Part shown: positions 25,384-34,154 of the stretch, piece after piece | How positions within the stretch are numbered: the stretch's first letter is position 1 | How the letters are laid out: each line of letters starts with the position of its first letter | From: CBDDEC01 sp965226785 | Lineage (GTDB): Bacteria; Chloroflexota; Dehalococcoidia; UBA2979 | DNA: 64,000 bases | Assembly (NCBI GenBank): GCA_965226785.1 | Contig: CBDDEC010000003.1 | Span: 979,053-1,043,052, forward strand | Direction: 5' to 3' | The notes under the pieces: generated by a model | The model's input: the letters and a program-made list of their open reading frames with translations, nothing else | Told to the model about the DNA's origin: nothing | Database searches by the model: none | Translations under genes and position numbers: made by a program

Positions 25384-26256
25384 ATGGCGGCACGCATCAT
25401 CGACGGCAAGGCGATCGCCGCTGACGTGCGCGCCGAGGTGGCGCGAGATGTCGAGGCACACGTCGCCTCGGGCGGCCCGCGGCCGCACCTGACCGTCGTC
25501 CTGGTGGGCGACGATCCCGCATCCGCCATCTACGTCCGCAGCAAGGGCCGCGCCGCCGAGGAGGCGGGGATCAGCTCGGACACGATCCTGCTCGAAGCTG
25601 CCACGCCGGAGGCCGCGCTGCTTGAACGCATCGAAGCGCTCAATGGCGATGTCGGCGTGCACGGCATCCTCGTGCAAATGCCATTGCCCGACCAGATCTC
25701 GACCGACGCCGTCCTCGACACGATTGCGCCCGCGAAAGACGTTGACGGCCTGACGCCGGCGAGCCTCGGTCGCCTGTTGGCGGGGCGGCCGCGCTTCGTG
25801 CCGGCGACGCCGTCCGGCGTGCAGCAGCTGCTGCTCCGCTCCGACATCGACCCGGCGGGACGCCGAGTCGTGATCGTTGGCCGCAGCATCCTCGTGGGGC
25901 GGCCGCTGGCGGCGCTGCTCTCGGCGAAGAAGGCGGGCGCCAACGCGACGGTCACGGTGGCGCACACCGGCACGAGCGACCTCGGGGCGGTCACGCGCGA
26001 GGCGGAGCTCCTCGTGGTCGCGGCGGGGCGGCCGAACACGATCACCGCCGACATGGTCCGGCCAGGCGCGACGGTGATCGACGTGGGCACGAACCGCATC
26101 GATGCGCCGGAGCGCAAGAGCGGCACACGCCTCGTCGGCGATGTGGATTTCGAGGCGGTGCGCGAAGTGGCGGGCGCGATCACGCCCGTTCCCGGCGGCG
26201 TCGGTCCGATGACCATCGCCATGCTGCTGGTGAACACACTGCAGGCGGCGCGCTGA
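25384..26256 (+). CDS. folD: Bifunctional methylenetetrahydrofolate dehydrogenase / cyclohydrolase
   Basis: It interconverts 5,10-methylene- and 10-formyl-THF. 290 residues from the ATG at 25384, preceded by a GGGCGAGGGC purine-rich stretch. Motifs are SKGRAAEEAGI (with the catalytic Lys), VQMPLPDQI, the NADP-binding VIVGRSILVGRPLA and the C-terminal PVPGGVGPMTIAML. There is nothing unusual. prfB follows after 59 nt. Confidence 0.95.
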   Translation: MAARIIDGKAIAADVRAEVARDVEAHVASGGPRPHLTVVLVGDDPASAIYVRSKGRAAEEAGISSDTILLEAATPEAALLERIEALNGDVGVHGILVQMPLPDQISTDAVLDTIAPAKDVDGLTPASLGRLLAGRPRFVPATPSGVQQLLLRSDIDPAGRRVVIVGRSILVGRPLAALLSAKKAGANATVTVAHTGTSDLGAVTREAELLVVAAGRPNTITADMVRPGATVIDVGTNRIDAPERKSGTRLVGDVDFEAVREVAGAITPVPGGVGPMTIAMLLVNTLQAAR

Positions 26257-26315
26257 GTGGCAGAGACGTCCGCCGGGCGGGCGCGCCAGCGCCCCCGCTA
26301 TGCGAAGATCGCTGC

Positions 26316-27444
26316 ATGGACGAGTTGAGACAGCGGCTGGCCGAACTCCTGGAGCGCGTGCGGGATGTGCAGGTGCGGCTTTGACCTGCCCGCCCGCGAA
26401 CGCGAACTAGAGCGGCTCCGCCAGGAGTCGCAAGCACCCGACCTCTGGAACGATCGCGAGAACGCGCAGCGCGTCATGAAGAGCGTCGCGCGCCTCGAGT
26501 CGCTGATCGAAACCTGGGCGGTGCTCGAGCGATCGTCCCAGGACCTGCAGGAGCTGACCGAACTCGCCGCCGAGGCCGACGAGGCGGAGCGTCACGAGCT
26601 GCAGGTCGACATCGAGCGCGAGCTGGCCGAGCTCGAGAGCCGTTACCAGACGCTTGAGGTGACGATGACGCTCTCGGGTCCGTACGACTCGCGCAACGCG
26701 ATGCTCTCGATCCACGCCGGCGCCGGTGGCACTGAGGCGCAGGACTGGGCGGAGATGCTGTTGCGGCTGTTCCTGCGCTGGGCGCAGCAGCACAAGTTCG
26801 GGGCGGAGGTGCTCGCCATCAGCAACGGCGAGGAAGCGGGCATCAAGTCCGCCGAGGTGCGTATCAGCGGCGACCACACCTACGGCCTGCTGCGCTCAGA
26901 GCGCGGCGTGCACCGCCTGGTACGTATCTCTCCCTTCGACGCCTCGCACTCCCGCCATACCTCGTTCGCGCTCGTCGAGGTGATGCCGGAGGCCGCGGCC
27001 GGCGACATCAAGGTGGAAATTCGCTCGGAGGACCTGCGGATCGACACCTACCGCGCCAGCGGCAACGGCGGGCAGAACGTGCAGAAGAACGACACTGCGG
27101 TGCGGATCACACACCGTCCGACCGGGATTGTGGTCACCTGTCAGAACGAGCGATCACAGAACCGAAACCGCGAGAGCGCGATGCTCGTACTGGAATCGAG
27201 GCTCCTCGAGCGCGAGATCGAGCGCGTCGAGGCTGAGCGCGCGGAGATCAAGGGCGAGCACGTGGACGCCGGGTGGGGCAACCAGATCCGGTCGTACGTG
27301 TTGCACCCGTACAAGATGGTGAAGGACATGCGCACGGGCGTGGAGACCAGTGACACCGGGCGGGTCCTCGACGGCGACATCGATGAGTTCATCACGGCGT
27401 ACCTGCGCAGCCAGGTGGGGACCGACGGAGAGGCAGTGGCGTAA
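26316..27444 (+). CDS. prfB: Peptide chain release factor 2 (expressed by +1 frameshift)
   Basis: It recognises UAA and UGA stop codons. Translation begins at the ATG at 26316 (MDELRQRLAELLERV) and meets an in-frame TGA at 26382-26384 after 22 codons. The protein continues in the +1 frame from FDLPARERELERL. The second frame holds the anticodon-like SPF tripeptide (RISPFDAS) and the GGQ peptidyl-hydrolysis motif (SGNGGQNVQKND). The total length after shifting is about 375 residues, normal for RF2. Annotating only the 3' frame would lose the true N-terminus. Confidence 0.95.
26372..26385 (+). promoter_or_regulatory. Programmed +1 frameshift site of prfB
   Basis: The slippery CTT-TGA-C (26379-26385) is preceded, three bases away, by the Shine-Dalgarno-like AGGTG (26371-26375). 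This is the arrangement of the classic RF2 autoregulatory site (SD, 3 nt, CTT TGA C). Low RF2 slows termination at the TGA and lets the ribosome shift forward, restoring RF2. The SD is weaker than the usual AGGGGG. Confidence 0.93.
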
Positions 27445-27446
27445 CG

Positions 27447-28847
27447 ATGGCCCAGTGGCAACAGCGAGGGCTCCTCGCGACGTTCCTCGCCGGCCTGATC
27501 GCGGCCGCGCTCCTGCTCGCTCCGCCGGCCGAGGAGGCGCGCGCGGGCAGCGTCACCTTCGGCAACACGACCGTCCGCTCCGAGGATCCGCGGTCGATCC
27601 GCTTCTCCGCGCGCGTTGAGGCGAGTGCTGGCCTTGAATCGGCCGAGTTTGTCTTCAGCGTGTTGAACCCGGACGGCAACGTCGGAGGCAGCGGCGATGT
27701 CAGCGTCAGCCCCGGTGGCGAATTGGACCTGATCTTCGAACTGGAGACGATCAACCCGACCCGCTACATCCCCGTTGGCTCGGAGCTGACGTACCACTGG
27801 GAGGTCACCGACGGCGATGGTGTGACCCGCAGCAGCGAGGAGAGCTCGTTCGTGTTCCTGGACGGTCGGTTCGACTGGGAGGAGGTCAGCGAGGACGACG
27901 TCACCGTCTATTACTACAGCTCAGCCGAACACGCGGCGCGCGCACTCGGCGCGACGCTGAGCGCCCTCGAGGATGTCGAGGCGCTGCTGCAGACCGAGGT
28001 GCCGTACCCGATTCGTGTGGTCGTGTGGCGCACGGAGAGCGACGGCGAGCTGGCGCAGCGTCCGCGCGGTGCGATCTTCGAGGCGACGGTGATCACCGGG
28101 GGGTCGCGCGTCTCGCCCGACCTGCTGCACGTCTACGACGCGCTCTCGAGCTTCACGAACGTCGTCCGCCACGAGGCGGCGCACATCGTCACGCACGTCG
28201 CCGGCGACGGGCCGTTTGCACAGGTCCCCTCGTGGCTGGACGAGGGGACGGCCGTGTACGCGCAGACCGATCCCGGGCAGGGCTACACGTCCGGCGTGAA
28301 TTTCGCGGTGCAGACCGACACGCTGTTCCGACTGCGCTCCCTGAACGCGCCGGCCAACGAAGCGGAGAAGGTGAACGCGTTCTACGGCCAGTCGTGGTCG
28401 ACGGTCGACTACCTCGTCGATCAGTACGGCGAGCAGAAGCTGGCAGACCTCTACGCGGCGATCTTCGATGGCTCGAACATCAACCGGGCGCTCGAGCAGG
28501 TGTACGGCTTCGACACGGACGGGCTCTACAACGAGTGGCGTCGTGTGCAGGGTCTCTCACCGATCGAGTTCGCCGAGATCGATGAGGGCGGATTCGCCCC
28601 CACCGAGGCAACGGTCGCGCCGCTGGGTGTGCCGACCCCGCTCGGCTCCGCGCCACCGAGCCGCGGCGGCGATGGAGCGAACGACGGCGCTGGCACGGGC
28701 GGCTCGGGCGGCACCGGCGGCGGGGCGGGTGTCGAGACGCCGGACGATGGGGGATCGTCGGGGGTGATCGTGCTCGCCGTCGCGGCGGTCGTGGCGCTCC
28801 TGCTCGGCGGTGGGGCCTTCATCGTGCTGCGTCGGCCCTCGGCGTAG
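27447..28847 (+). CDS. Exported, membrane-anchored gluzincin-type metallopeptidase (peptidase MA-like)
   Basis: 466 residues. An N-terminal signal peptide (LLATFLAGLIAAALLLAPPA, about residues 8-27) leads to a beta-rich domain, then a catalytic domain with the zinc motif VRHEAAHIVTHV (about residues 246-257) and, 24 residues later, WLDEGTAVYAQ giving the third ligand Glu. A Gly/Thr-rich linker and a C-terminal membrane helix (VIVLAVAAVVALLLGGGAFIVL) end in RR, so the enzyme faces outward. It starts 2 nt after prfB. The family resembles Peptidase_MA_2; the substrate is unknown. Confidence 0.85.
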   Translation: MAQWQQRGLLATFLAGLIAAALLLAPPAEEARAGSVTFGNTTVRSEDPRSIRFSARVEASAGLESAEFVFSVLNPDGNVGGSGDVSVSPGGELDLIFELETINPTRYIPVGSELTYHWEVTDGDGVTRSSEESSFVFLDGRFDWEEVSEDDVTVYYYSSAEHAARALGATLSALEDVEALLQTEVPYPIRVVVWRTESDGELAQRPRGAIFEATVITGGSRVSPDLLHVYDALSSFTNVVRHEAAHIVTHVAGDGPFAQVPSWLDEGTAVYAQTDPGQGYTSGVNFAVQTDTLFRLRSLNAPANEAEKVNAFYGQSWSTVDYLVDQYGEQKLADLYAAIFDGSNINRALEQVYGFDTDGLYNEWRRVQGLSPIEFAEIDEGGFAPTEATVAPLGVPTPLGSAPPSRGGDGANDGAGTGGSGGTGGGAGVETPDDGGSSGVIVLAVAAVVALLLGGGAFIVLRRPSA

Positions 28848-28857
28848 CGCGCCCGGT

Positions 28858-29706
28858 CTACCGTCCCGGCACGATCAGACCGCTGGAGGGCTCCTCGGGC
28901 GGTGGGGCAGCGCCGGGCGCGCCTGGCGGGATCACACCGGCCTGTGCCGCGGCCTGCTCGCGGAAGAGGCGTTCCGCGTCGTCCTCGTTGAGGTAGGGCG
29001 AAGACAGCACGTGCTCCCGGATGACGGGCTCGTCATCGCCGGCCAACAAGCGGCCGATCTGCTCGATCAGCTCCGACTCGCCCCAGCCGCCGACGAAGCG
29101 CCGGCCGTTGACGGTCATCGTTGGCACCTCGGTGACACCGTGCTGGGCGGAGCGGACGGGGAACTCACTCGCCTCGACGATGCGGATGTTGACCGCCCGC
29201 TGCTCGATCGCGCAGGCGGCGAGCAGCGTCCCGAGCTGAGAGGAGTAAGGATCGTAGGGTGCGCCGAACAGCTCGATCTCGACGGGCTCCTCGATTGCCT
29301 GCAGGCGCTCGCGGTTCTCCGGGGAAATGGGCGCGGCGCCGGTGGAAGCGAACCAGAGGATGTCGAGGAACATCGGGAACATGAGGCCGCCTGGCAGACC
29401 CTCGACGCGGATCGCGCGGCTGCTGCCGCGCACGATGATCGTCGGCGGGTGCTGGACGCCGGCCTCCTCGGCGCGGTCGGCGTGGCGGTCGAGGTCGTAC
29501 TGGGTCCAGGAAATAGCCGGGTGCAGCCGCACGAGCTGCTTCGCCAGCTCGACCACATCCTCGCAGCGGGTGCAGGTGTCGCGGTCGGTGCGCAGCAGCC
29601 CCGACCCCTCCTGCGTCCAGATGTCGAGGCCGACTTGGCGCACGATGCGCTCGGCCAGCCAGGAGGCGACTCGAGGCTCCTCGTCGGGCGGGATCGGTGC
29701 AGGCAT
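28858..29706 (-). CDS. Tandem thioredoxin-fold protein (PDO/glutaredoxin-like) with one CxxC
   Basis: 282 residues from the ATG at 29706, which overlaps the stop of the upstream phosphatidyltransferase gene. Two thioredoxin-like units are visible. The first has CTRC near residue 45 and HPPTIIV with a cis-Pro. The second, ELFGAPYDPYSSQL, has DPYS where a CPYC would be expected, followed by EVPTMTVNG. The C-terminus is Pro/Ala-rich. By architecture it resembles the protein disulfide oxidoreductase of thermophiles with the second active site lost. It is the last gene of the PI-type operon. There is no signal peptide. Confidence 0.75.
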   Translation of the reverse strand: MPAPIPPDEEPRVASWLAERIVRQVGLDIWTQEGSGLLRTDRDTCTRCEDVVELAKQLVRLHPAISWTQYDLDRHADRAEEAGVQHPPTIIVRGSSRAIRVEGLPGGLMFPMFLDILWFASTGAAPISPENRERLQAIEEPVEIELFGAPYDPYSSQLGTLLAACAIEQRAVNIRIVEASEFPVRSAQHGVTEVPTMTVNGRRFVGGWGESELIEQIGRLLAGDDEPVIREHVLSSPYLNEDDAERLFREQAAAQAGVIPPGAPGAAPPPEEPSSGLIVPGR

Positions 29707-30335
29707 CAGTTCTCCTCTGCCGGGTCGGGAGCGTCCGCGGACGGTGCTCGCTGCTGTCGCAGTGTGCGTGCTGCGCTGATAAAGCGCTGCGTGGCCGTCA
29801 GCAGCGTGAGCACTGCGAGGATCCACAGCCCCAGGCGCAGCCAGCCGGTGATCAGCGCCAGCGCGAGCAGCACGACGCGCTCGGGGCGCGTAAACAATCC
29901 GTCGCGCAGCTCGAGTCCGAGCCCATCGGCGCGCGCGCGAATGTAGGACACCATCAGCGAGCCGAACATGGCGGCGAACACCAGCGCCGACTCCTCGCTG
30001 TTCCCGCGGTCCAGCTGGTAGATGAGGATGCCGAACAGCACCGCCGCCTCCGACGCGCGATCGAAGACGGAGTCGAGGAGCGCGCCGTAGGAGGAGGCCT
30101 TGCCGGTGGCCCGCGCCAACGCACCGTCGAGGAAGTCCATCGCGCTGAAGACAAGCATGACGATGCCAGCGGTGATCAGCTGGCCGTTTGCGGCCAGGAC
30201 ACCCGCCGCTACGTTCCCTCCGATCGAGACAAACGTGATCATGTCTGGCGTGACGCCGAAGGCGGCCAGCCACCGGACGACGGGCCCGACGATCCGCTCG
30301 GGGACGCGACGGGGAAGCAGGCGGATCTGATCCAC
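29706..30335 (-). CDS. CDP-alcohol phosphatidyltransferase, probably phosphatidylinositol-phosphate synthase
   Basis: It joins CDP-diacylglycerol to an alcohol. The signature DGxxARx8GxxxDxxxD is present: DGALARATGKASSYGALLD followed by SVFD. There are five to six membrane helices. I chose the GTG at 30335 (MDQIRLLPRR), immediately after the stop of the GT4 gene; upstream frame extension lies inside that gene. Because the operon also encodes inositol-phosphate synthase and a PimA-like transferase, inositol 1-phosphate is the likely alcohol, as for mycobacterial PgsA1. Phosphatidylglycerolphosphate synthase is the alternative. Confidence 0.85.
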   Translation of the reverse strand: MDQIRLLPRRVPERIVGPVVRWLAAFGVTPDMITFVSIGGNVAAGVLAANGQLITAGIVMLVFSAMDFLDGALARATGKASSYGALLDSVFDRASEAAVLFGILIYQLDRGNSEESALVFAAMFGSLMVSYIRARADGLGLELRDGLFTRPERVVLLALALITGWLRLGLWILAVLTLLTATQRFISAARTLRQQRAPSADAPDPAEEN

Positions 30336-30337
30336 CG

Positions 30338-31522
30338 TTAGGAGACTGCTGACAGCTCGCCGCGGCCGCGCCGTCGCGACGCCTCGACGGTTTCGGCGGT
30401 GTCGAGCAGCCGCTCGTAGTAGCTCATCACCTGCTGTGTCACGCGCGGCCACGAGTAATCCTCGACGCGTCGCCGGCCGGCGGCGCCAAGTGTGCGCCGG
30501 CGCTGCTCGTCGTTCACGAGTTCAGTCAGCGCGTCTGCCAGCGCCAGCGGGTCCTTCGGGCGCACCAGCGTGCCGTCGACACCGTGCGTGATCACCGAGG
30601 CGTACCCCTCGATGTTTGAGGCCACGACCGGGAGGCCCGCGGACATGCCCTCGAGCAGCACGATGCCCTGCGACTCGTTGCCGGTGGCGGGCGAACAGAA
30701 GATCTCCGCCGTTCGGTGGTAGCGCGGCAGCTCGGCATCGGAGGGCCCGGGGATGAACTCGACGTTGCGCTGCCCGCTTGAAGCGACAGATTCGGCGTAC
30801 TTCCGCTTGGCCCTCGAGTCCGGTCCGACGACCATCAGGCGCGTCTCGGGATTGCGCGCGTTCACCATGCCGAAGGCTCGGATCAGGTAGCCGAGCCCCT
30901 TCCGCTTCTCGGCGCGGCCGACGTAGAGGATGTTGATCAGCCCGTCGTCGAACTCCTCGATCGGCGCGAGTGAGGGGTTGTCGAAGCGCGCGACGTCGAT
31001 GCCGTTGGGGATGATGTTATAGAAGCCGTTGAAGTAGCGACCCACGTACTGGGCGGCTGGTGGCGACACGGCGATCTTGCCGTCGAGCTCGCGGTACCAG
31101 CGCTTCAGCAGGCGGCGGCCGTACGAATACAGCTTGTTCCCGCCGTCCTTCCGCGCGTGGAACGTGCCGACGTTGACCACCCGCGGATTGGCGGAGCGCG
31201 ATGTGCGCAGCACCTGGATCGGCAGGCTCGGCATCAGCGGCTCGTGCACATGCACGATGTCGAACTGCTCGCGTTCGAGGTGCGCGCGCACCTCGCGTCC
31301 GAGCCGCGGACTGAGTGCGATGCGCGCCGAGGAGCCGCCCGCCGGGACGGGGAACGGACGCCCGATCCTGGTCACGAGCGGATCAGCGACCTCCCGACTG
31401 GCCGGCGCAAGGATGTGGATGTCGTGGCCGCGGTCACGGAACTCGTGCGAGAGCTGACTGAGGTGGCTGTTGACCCCGCCGAAGGCTGTCCAGTCGTAGG
31501 GCGAAACGAGTGCGATCTTCAC
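30338..31522 (-). CDS. GT4 family glycosyltransferase, PimA-like
   Basis: A GT-B enzyme of 394 residues. The N-terminus KIALVSPYDWTAFGGVNSHL closely follows the phosphatidylinositol mannosyltransferase pattern (pro-GGVxSH). HVHEPLMPSLP and IPNGIDVARF follow, and the EX7E nucleotide-sugar motif is ESQGIVLLE. GTG at 31522 overlaps the PHP gene stop (GTGA). It is peripheral with no membrane helix. By context it probably mannosylates PI; the sugar donor cannot be determined from sequence. Confidence 0.85.
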   Translation of the reverse strand: MKIALVSPYDWTAFGGVNSHLSQLSHEFRDRGHDIHILAPASREVADPLVTRIGRPFPVPAGGSSARIALSPRLGREVRAHLEREQFDIVHVHEPLMPSLPIQVLRTSRSANPRVVNVGTFHARKDGGNKLYSYGRRLLKRWYRELDGKIAVSPPAAQYVGRYFNGFYNIIPNGIDVARFDNPSLAPIEEFDDGLINILYVGRAEKRKGLGYLIRAFGMVNARNPETRLMVVGPDSRAKRKYAESVASSGQRNVEFIPGPSDAELPRYHRTAEIFCSPATGNESQGIVLLEGMSAGLPVVASNIEGYASVITHGVDGTLVRPKDPLALADALTELVNDEQRRRTLGAAGRRRVEDYSWPRVTQQVMSYYERLLDTAETVEASRRRGRGELSAVS

Positions 31523-32337
31523 TGCTGCGCCTCCCTTCGACCTCGGCCCGTGACGCGCCTGAGCGGACGCCCCAGCACCTTCCGAGGCGTGACCGCGAGT
31601 CCGCGTACCTGCTGGCGCAGGATGGTACGCCAACCGATCTCCCGTAGCGAGGGCCTACGTCCCGCCACGGCGACGGTGCGCCGTTCGAGGATGGCGCTCC
31701 GCATGTCGTCTGCCGTTCGCCCCGGGAACAGCGTGTAGGCGGCGCCGATCGAGGCAAGGAAGTGGGCGTCGCTGCCGCCGGTGGGGGCAAGGCCCCAGTG
31801 CTCCTCGTTCAGCCGCTTCATGCGGTCGCCGGTGTCCCAGCCGGCGCTCGTCGGATTCTCGACCTCGAGGCCGTCCGGGATGCGCTCTGCGTCGCCGGCA
31901 TCGACCAGGCGCTCGAGGCCGCGGCGACCGACGGAGCGCGTGAGCAGGGAGAACGGATGCGGGATGACCGCGAGGCCGCCCTGCTCGTGGATCTCCTCGA
32001 CAGTGTCGCCGAGTGAACGGAATGACGGCACGTCCTGCTCGACCCAGAGCGCGAGCAAGTGTCCGCCGCGCGTCGTGACCTCTATGCCGGGGACGAGGTC
32101 GAAGTGATACGACCCGCGCGCGTGCACCTCACGTGCCAGCAGCGCGCCGGCGATGTCGTCGTGGTCGGTGATGGCGATGACGTCCAGCTCCGCGCGGCGC
32201 TCGACGAGGTCGAAGATCTCCTCGGCACTGGCCATGCCATCTCCGGCAGAGCTGTGGATCTGGAGATCGGCGCGCCCCCAGCCTACGGCTGGTGCAGCGG
32301 CGGAAGGCGCGTCGCTCGTGGTGGTCTGCGCGCTCAT
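31519..32337 (-). CDS. PHP domain phosphoesterase
   Basis: 272 residues. Metal motifs of the PHP family are visible: RADLQIHSSAGDG (where the usual HxH first His is Gln), VIAITDHDD, VPGIEVTTRGGH, IPHPFSLL and, near residue 198, SDAHFLASIG. The C-terminal 40 residues are basic (RRVTGRGRREAQQ), perhaps for membrane contact. Standing between the PI-acyltransferases and PimA-like genes, it is a candidate phosphatase for phosphatidylinositol phosphate. That role is inference only. Confidence 0.85.
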   Translation of the reverse strand: MSAQTTTSDAPSAAAPAVGWGRADLQIHSSAGDGMASAEEIFDLVERRAELDVIAITDHDDIAGALLAREVHARGSYHFDLVPGIEVTTRGGHLLALWVEQDVPSFRSLGDTVEEIHEQGGLAVIPHPFSLLTRSVGRRGLERLVDAGDAERIPDGLEVENPTSAGWDTGDRMKRLNEEHWGLAPTGGSDAHFLASIGAAYTLFPGRTADDMRSAILERRTVAVAGRRPSLREIGWRTILRQQVRGLAVTPRKVLGRPLRRVTGRGRREAQQ

Positions 32338-32389
32338 CGGTCCCAGTGTAGGGCGACACGCCTGAGCGCTGGGCGAACGAGGGCTCCGA

Positions 32390-33271
32390 TCAAGACCCGT
32401 CCTCTGCCGGCGGCCAGATCGGCGAGAGCGCGAACCACTGGTCCGGGTACTGACTGATGCTGCGTTCGAGGAAGGCGATCAGCGCCTCCATGCCGCTCTC
32501 GAGGTCCACCGCGCGGTCCCCGGTCGCCTCGGGCAGCACGAGCTCCTCGAGTTCGATGCGGAAGCGGCCCGGGCCGGTCCTCGACACACTGCCGGCAATG
32601 ATCGACGCGCCGGTGCGGCGCGCGAGCTCGATCGCGCCGGACGGCACGGGCGCCAGGTCGCCGAAGAAGGGGCGCGGGGCTGCGCCGCCCAGGACATCAC
32701 GGTCCGACACCACGGCCAGCGTGCCGCCGCCGCGGAGGTGGGTGAGCGATCGACGCAGGCCAGAGAGATCGGCTGGCAGGAACGGCACGCCCGTACGGCC
32801 ACGCACATCGTGCATCAGGTCATGCAGCCGCTGCGGCTCGAGCGGCTCCGTCACCACCGCGAGGTCGAGCGTAAATTCCCCGAGCGCCTGCACGATGAAC
32901 TCTGGGTTGCCGAGGTGCGCCGAGACGAGCAGGAGGCCGCAGCCGCGGTCGAAGGCCTGCATCGTCTCGGGCAGGCCGTCGAGCGAATCGACGTGGTCGA
33001 ACATCTCCGCCGGGTCCATCCGCGCGTACTTCGCGAAGTCGACGAAGTAGTAGAGCGCCGTGCGCGTGCAGCCGCGAGCGGCGCGGTCACGCTCGCCGAT
33101 CGCTGCACCCTCGCCGAGCACGTGTCGCATGTGGTCGCGAGTCGTCGCGCGCACCCTCGACGAGGCGAACCAAAGCAATGTGCCGCCGAGCCAGGCCGCG
33201 GCGTAGAGCAGGCGCGTGGGGAGGCGTCCGAAGACGCGCACGAGCAGCCAGATGCCGACGTACTGAATCAC
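32390..33271 (-). CDS. LpxL/PatA-like lysophospholipid acyltransferase, copy 2
   Basis: 293 residues. A short N-terminal hydrophobic stretch (MIQYVGIWLLVRVFG) anchors it to the membrane. The HX4E acyltransferase motif is SAHLGNPE (about residue 125), and VVSDRDVLGGAAPRPFFGD holds the second block. The GTG start at 33271 is 13 nt after the upstream acyltransferase stop. Lipid A genes are absent, so the likely acceptor is a PI-glycolipid, as for mycobacterial PatA. Confidence 0.85.
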   Translation of the reverse strand: MIQYVGIWLLVRVFGRLPTRLLYAAAWLGGTLLWFASSRVRATTRDHMRHVLGEGAAIGERDRAARGCTRTALYYFVDFAKYARMDPAEMFDHVDSLDGLPETMQAFDRGCGLLLVSAHLGNPEFIVQALGEFTLDLAVVTEPLEPQRLHDLMHDVRGRTGVPFLPADLSGLRRSLTHLRGGGTLAVVSDRDVLGGAAPRPFFGDLAPVPSGAIELARRTGASIIAGSVSRTGPGRFRIELEELVLPEATGDRAVDLESGMEALIAFLERSISQYPDQWFALSPIWPPAEDGS

Positions 33272-33284
33272 TTCCGCGTGACGC

Positions 33285-34151
33285 TCACACCGCCGCCGCG
33301 TCCGCGGGCCAGAGGTGGCGGAAGATGTACCACTGGCTCGGGTCGCGGCGGACGAGGTCTTCGAGGCGCGCGAAGATCGCCTGCATCAACGCCTGCGCGT
33401 CCGCCTCGGCGTCGCCGCTCGGCTCGAACGGGACCGGCACGACGTCCGCGCCCATGTCGTTGTGCCACGGCGAACGACGCCACAGGGTGGCAGCGACGAC
33501 GTTCGAGCCGGCGCGGAGGGCGATACGGGCGATGCCATCAGGCACACGAATGGTGCCGCCGAAGAACGTCACCTCAACGCCCTCTTCGTCGGGAATGTCG
33601 GCGAGCGCCGCGATCACGTTGTTGCGCTTGAGCGCTCGCAGCAGACCGGGCCCGGCGTGTCCGACCTCGACGATCGTCATGCCGAGGTGTGCGCGGGAGC
33701 CGATCACCAGCTCGTTGACGCGATCGTTGCCCACCGTGTCGGCGATGGTCGTGACCGGGTAGTCGGCCACCGCCAGCGCGGCGGCGCCCATGTCCCAGAT
33801 GCCGAAGTGCATGGTGACGAAAACGATGCCGTTGCCGCTGCGCTGCTCCTCGAGCATCGGCCAGTCGTCGTAGTGGACGCGTTCGCGAACCTCGTCGGCG
33901 GTGGTGCCTGGGAAGCGGAGGAAGTCGACGAGGTACACGCCGTAGTTGGCAAACGAGCGCCGAGCATAGCTCCGCGCGAGCGACTCGTCGCCACCGGCGA
34001 CGCGCAGCATGTTCGCCACGCAGCGCCGACGGCCGCCGGGCCAGACATAGTAGAGGAGCGAGCCGGCGAGGCGAGCGGCGCCGTAGCTGACGCGCAACGG
34101 GACGATGCGCGTCAGCAGCGATGCCAGGCGAAAGCCCCAGTAGAGGGCCAC
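33285..34151 (-). CDS. LpxL/PatA-like acyltransferase, copy 1
   Basis: 288 residues, paralogous to the next gene. N-terminal hydrophobic MALYWGFRLASLLTRIVPL; the acyltransferase motif is VTMHFGIWDMG (HX4D) near residue 105; IPDEEGVEVTFFGGTIRVP is the second conserved region. It starts 3 nt after the ino1 stop. Two successive acyltransferases allow a di-acylated glycolipid head group. In mycobacteria one PatA lies beside pgsA and pimA. Confidence 0.85.
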   Translation of the reverse strand: MALYWGFRLASLLTRIVPLRVSYGAARLAGSLLYYVWPGGRRRCVANMLRVAGGDESLARSYARRSFANYGVYLVDFLRFPGTTADEVRERVHYDDWPMLEEQRSGNGIVFVTMHFGIWDMGAAALAVADYPVTTIADTVGNDRVNELVIGSRAHLGMTIVEVGHAGPGLLRALKRNNVIAALADIPDEEGVEVTFFGGTIRVPDGIARIALRAGSNVVAATLWRRSPWHNDMGADVVPVPFEPSGDAEADAQALMQAIFARLEDLVRRDPSQWYIFRHLWPADAAAV

Positions 34152-34154
34152 AAA

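Noticed and set aside
26382..26384. In-frame TGA in prfB considered as a nonsense mutation or selenocysteine codon
   Set aside because: Sequence CTT TGA C with an upstream Shine-Dalgarno at the right distance is the known RF2 frameshift signal.
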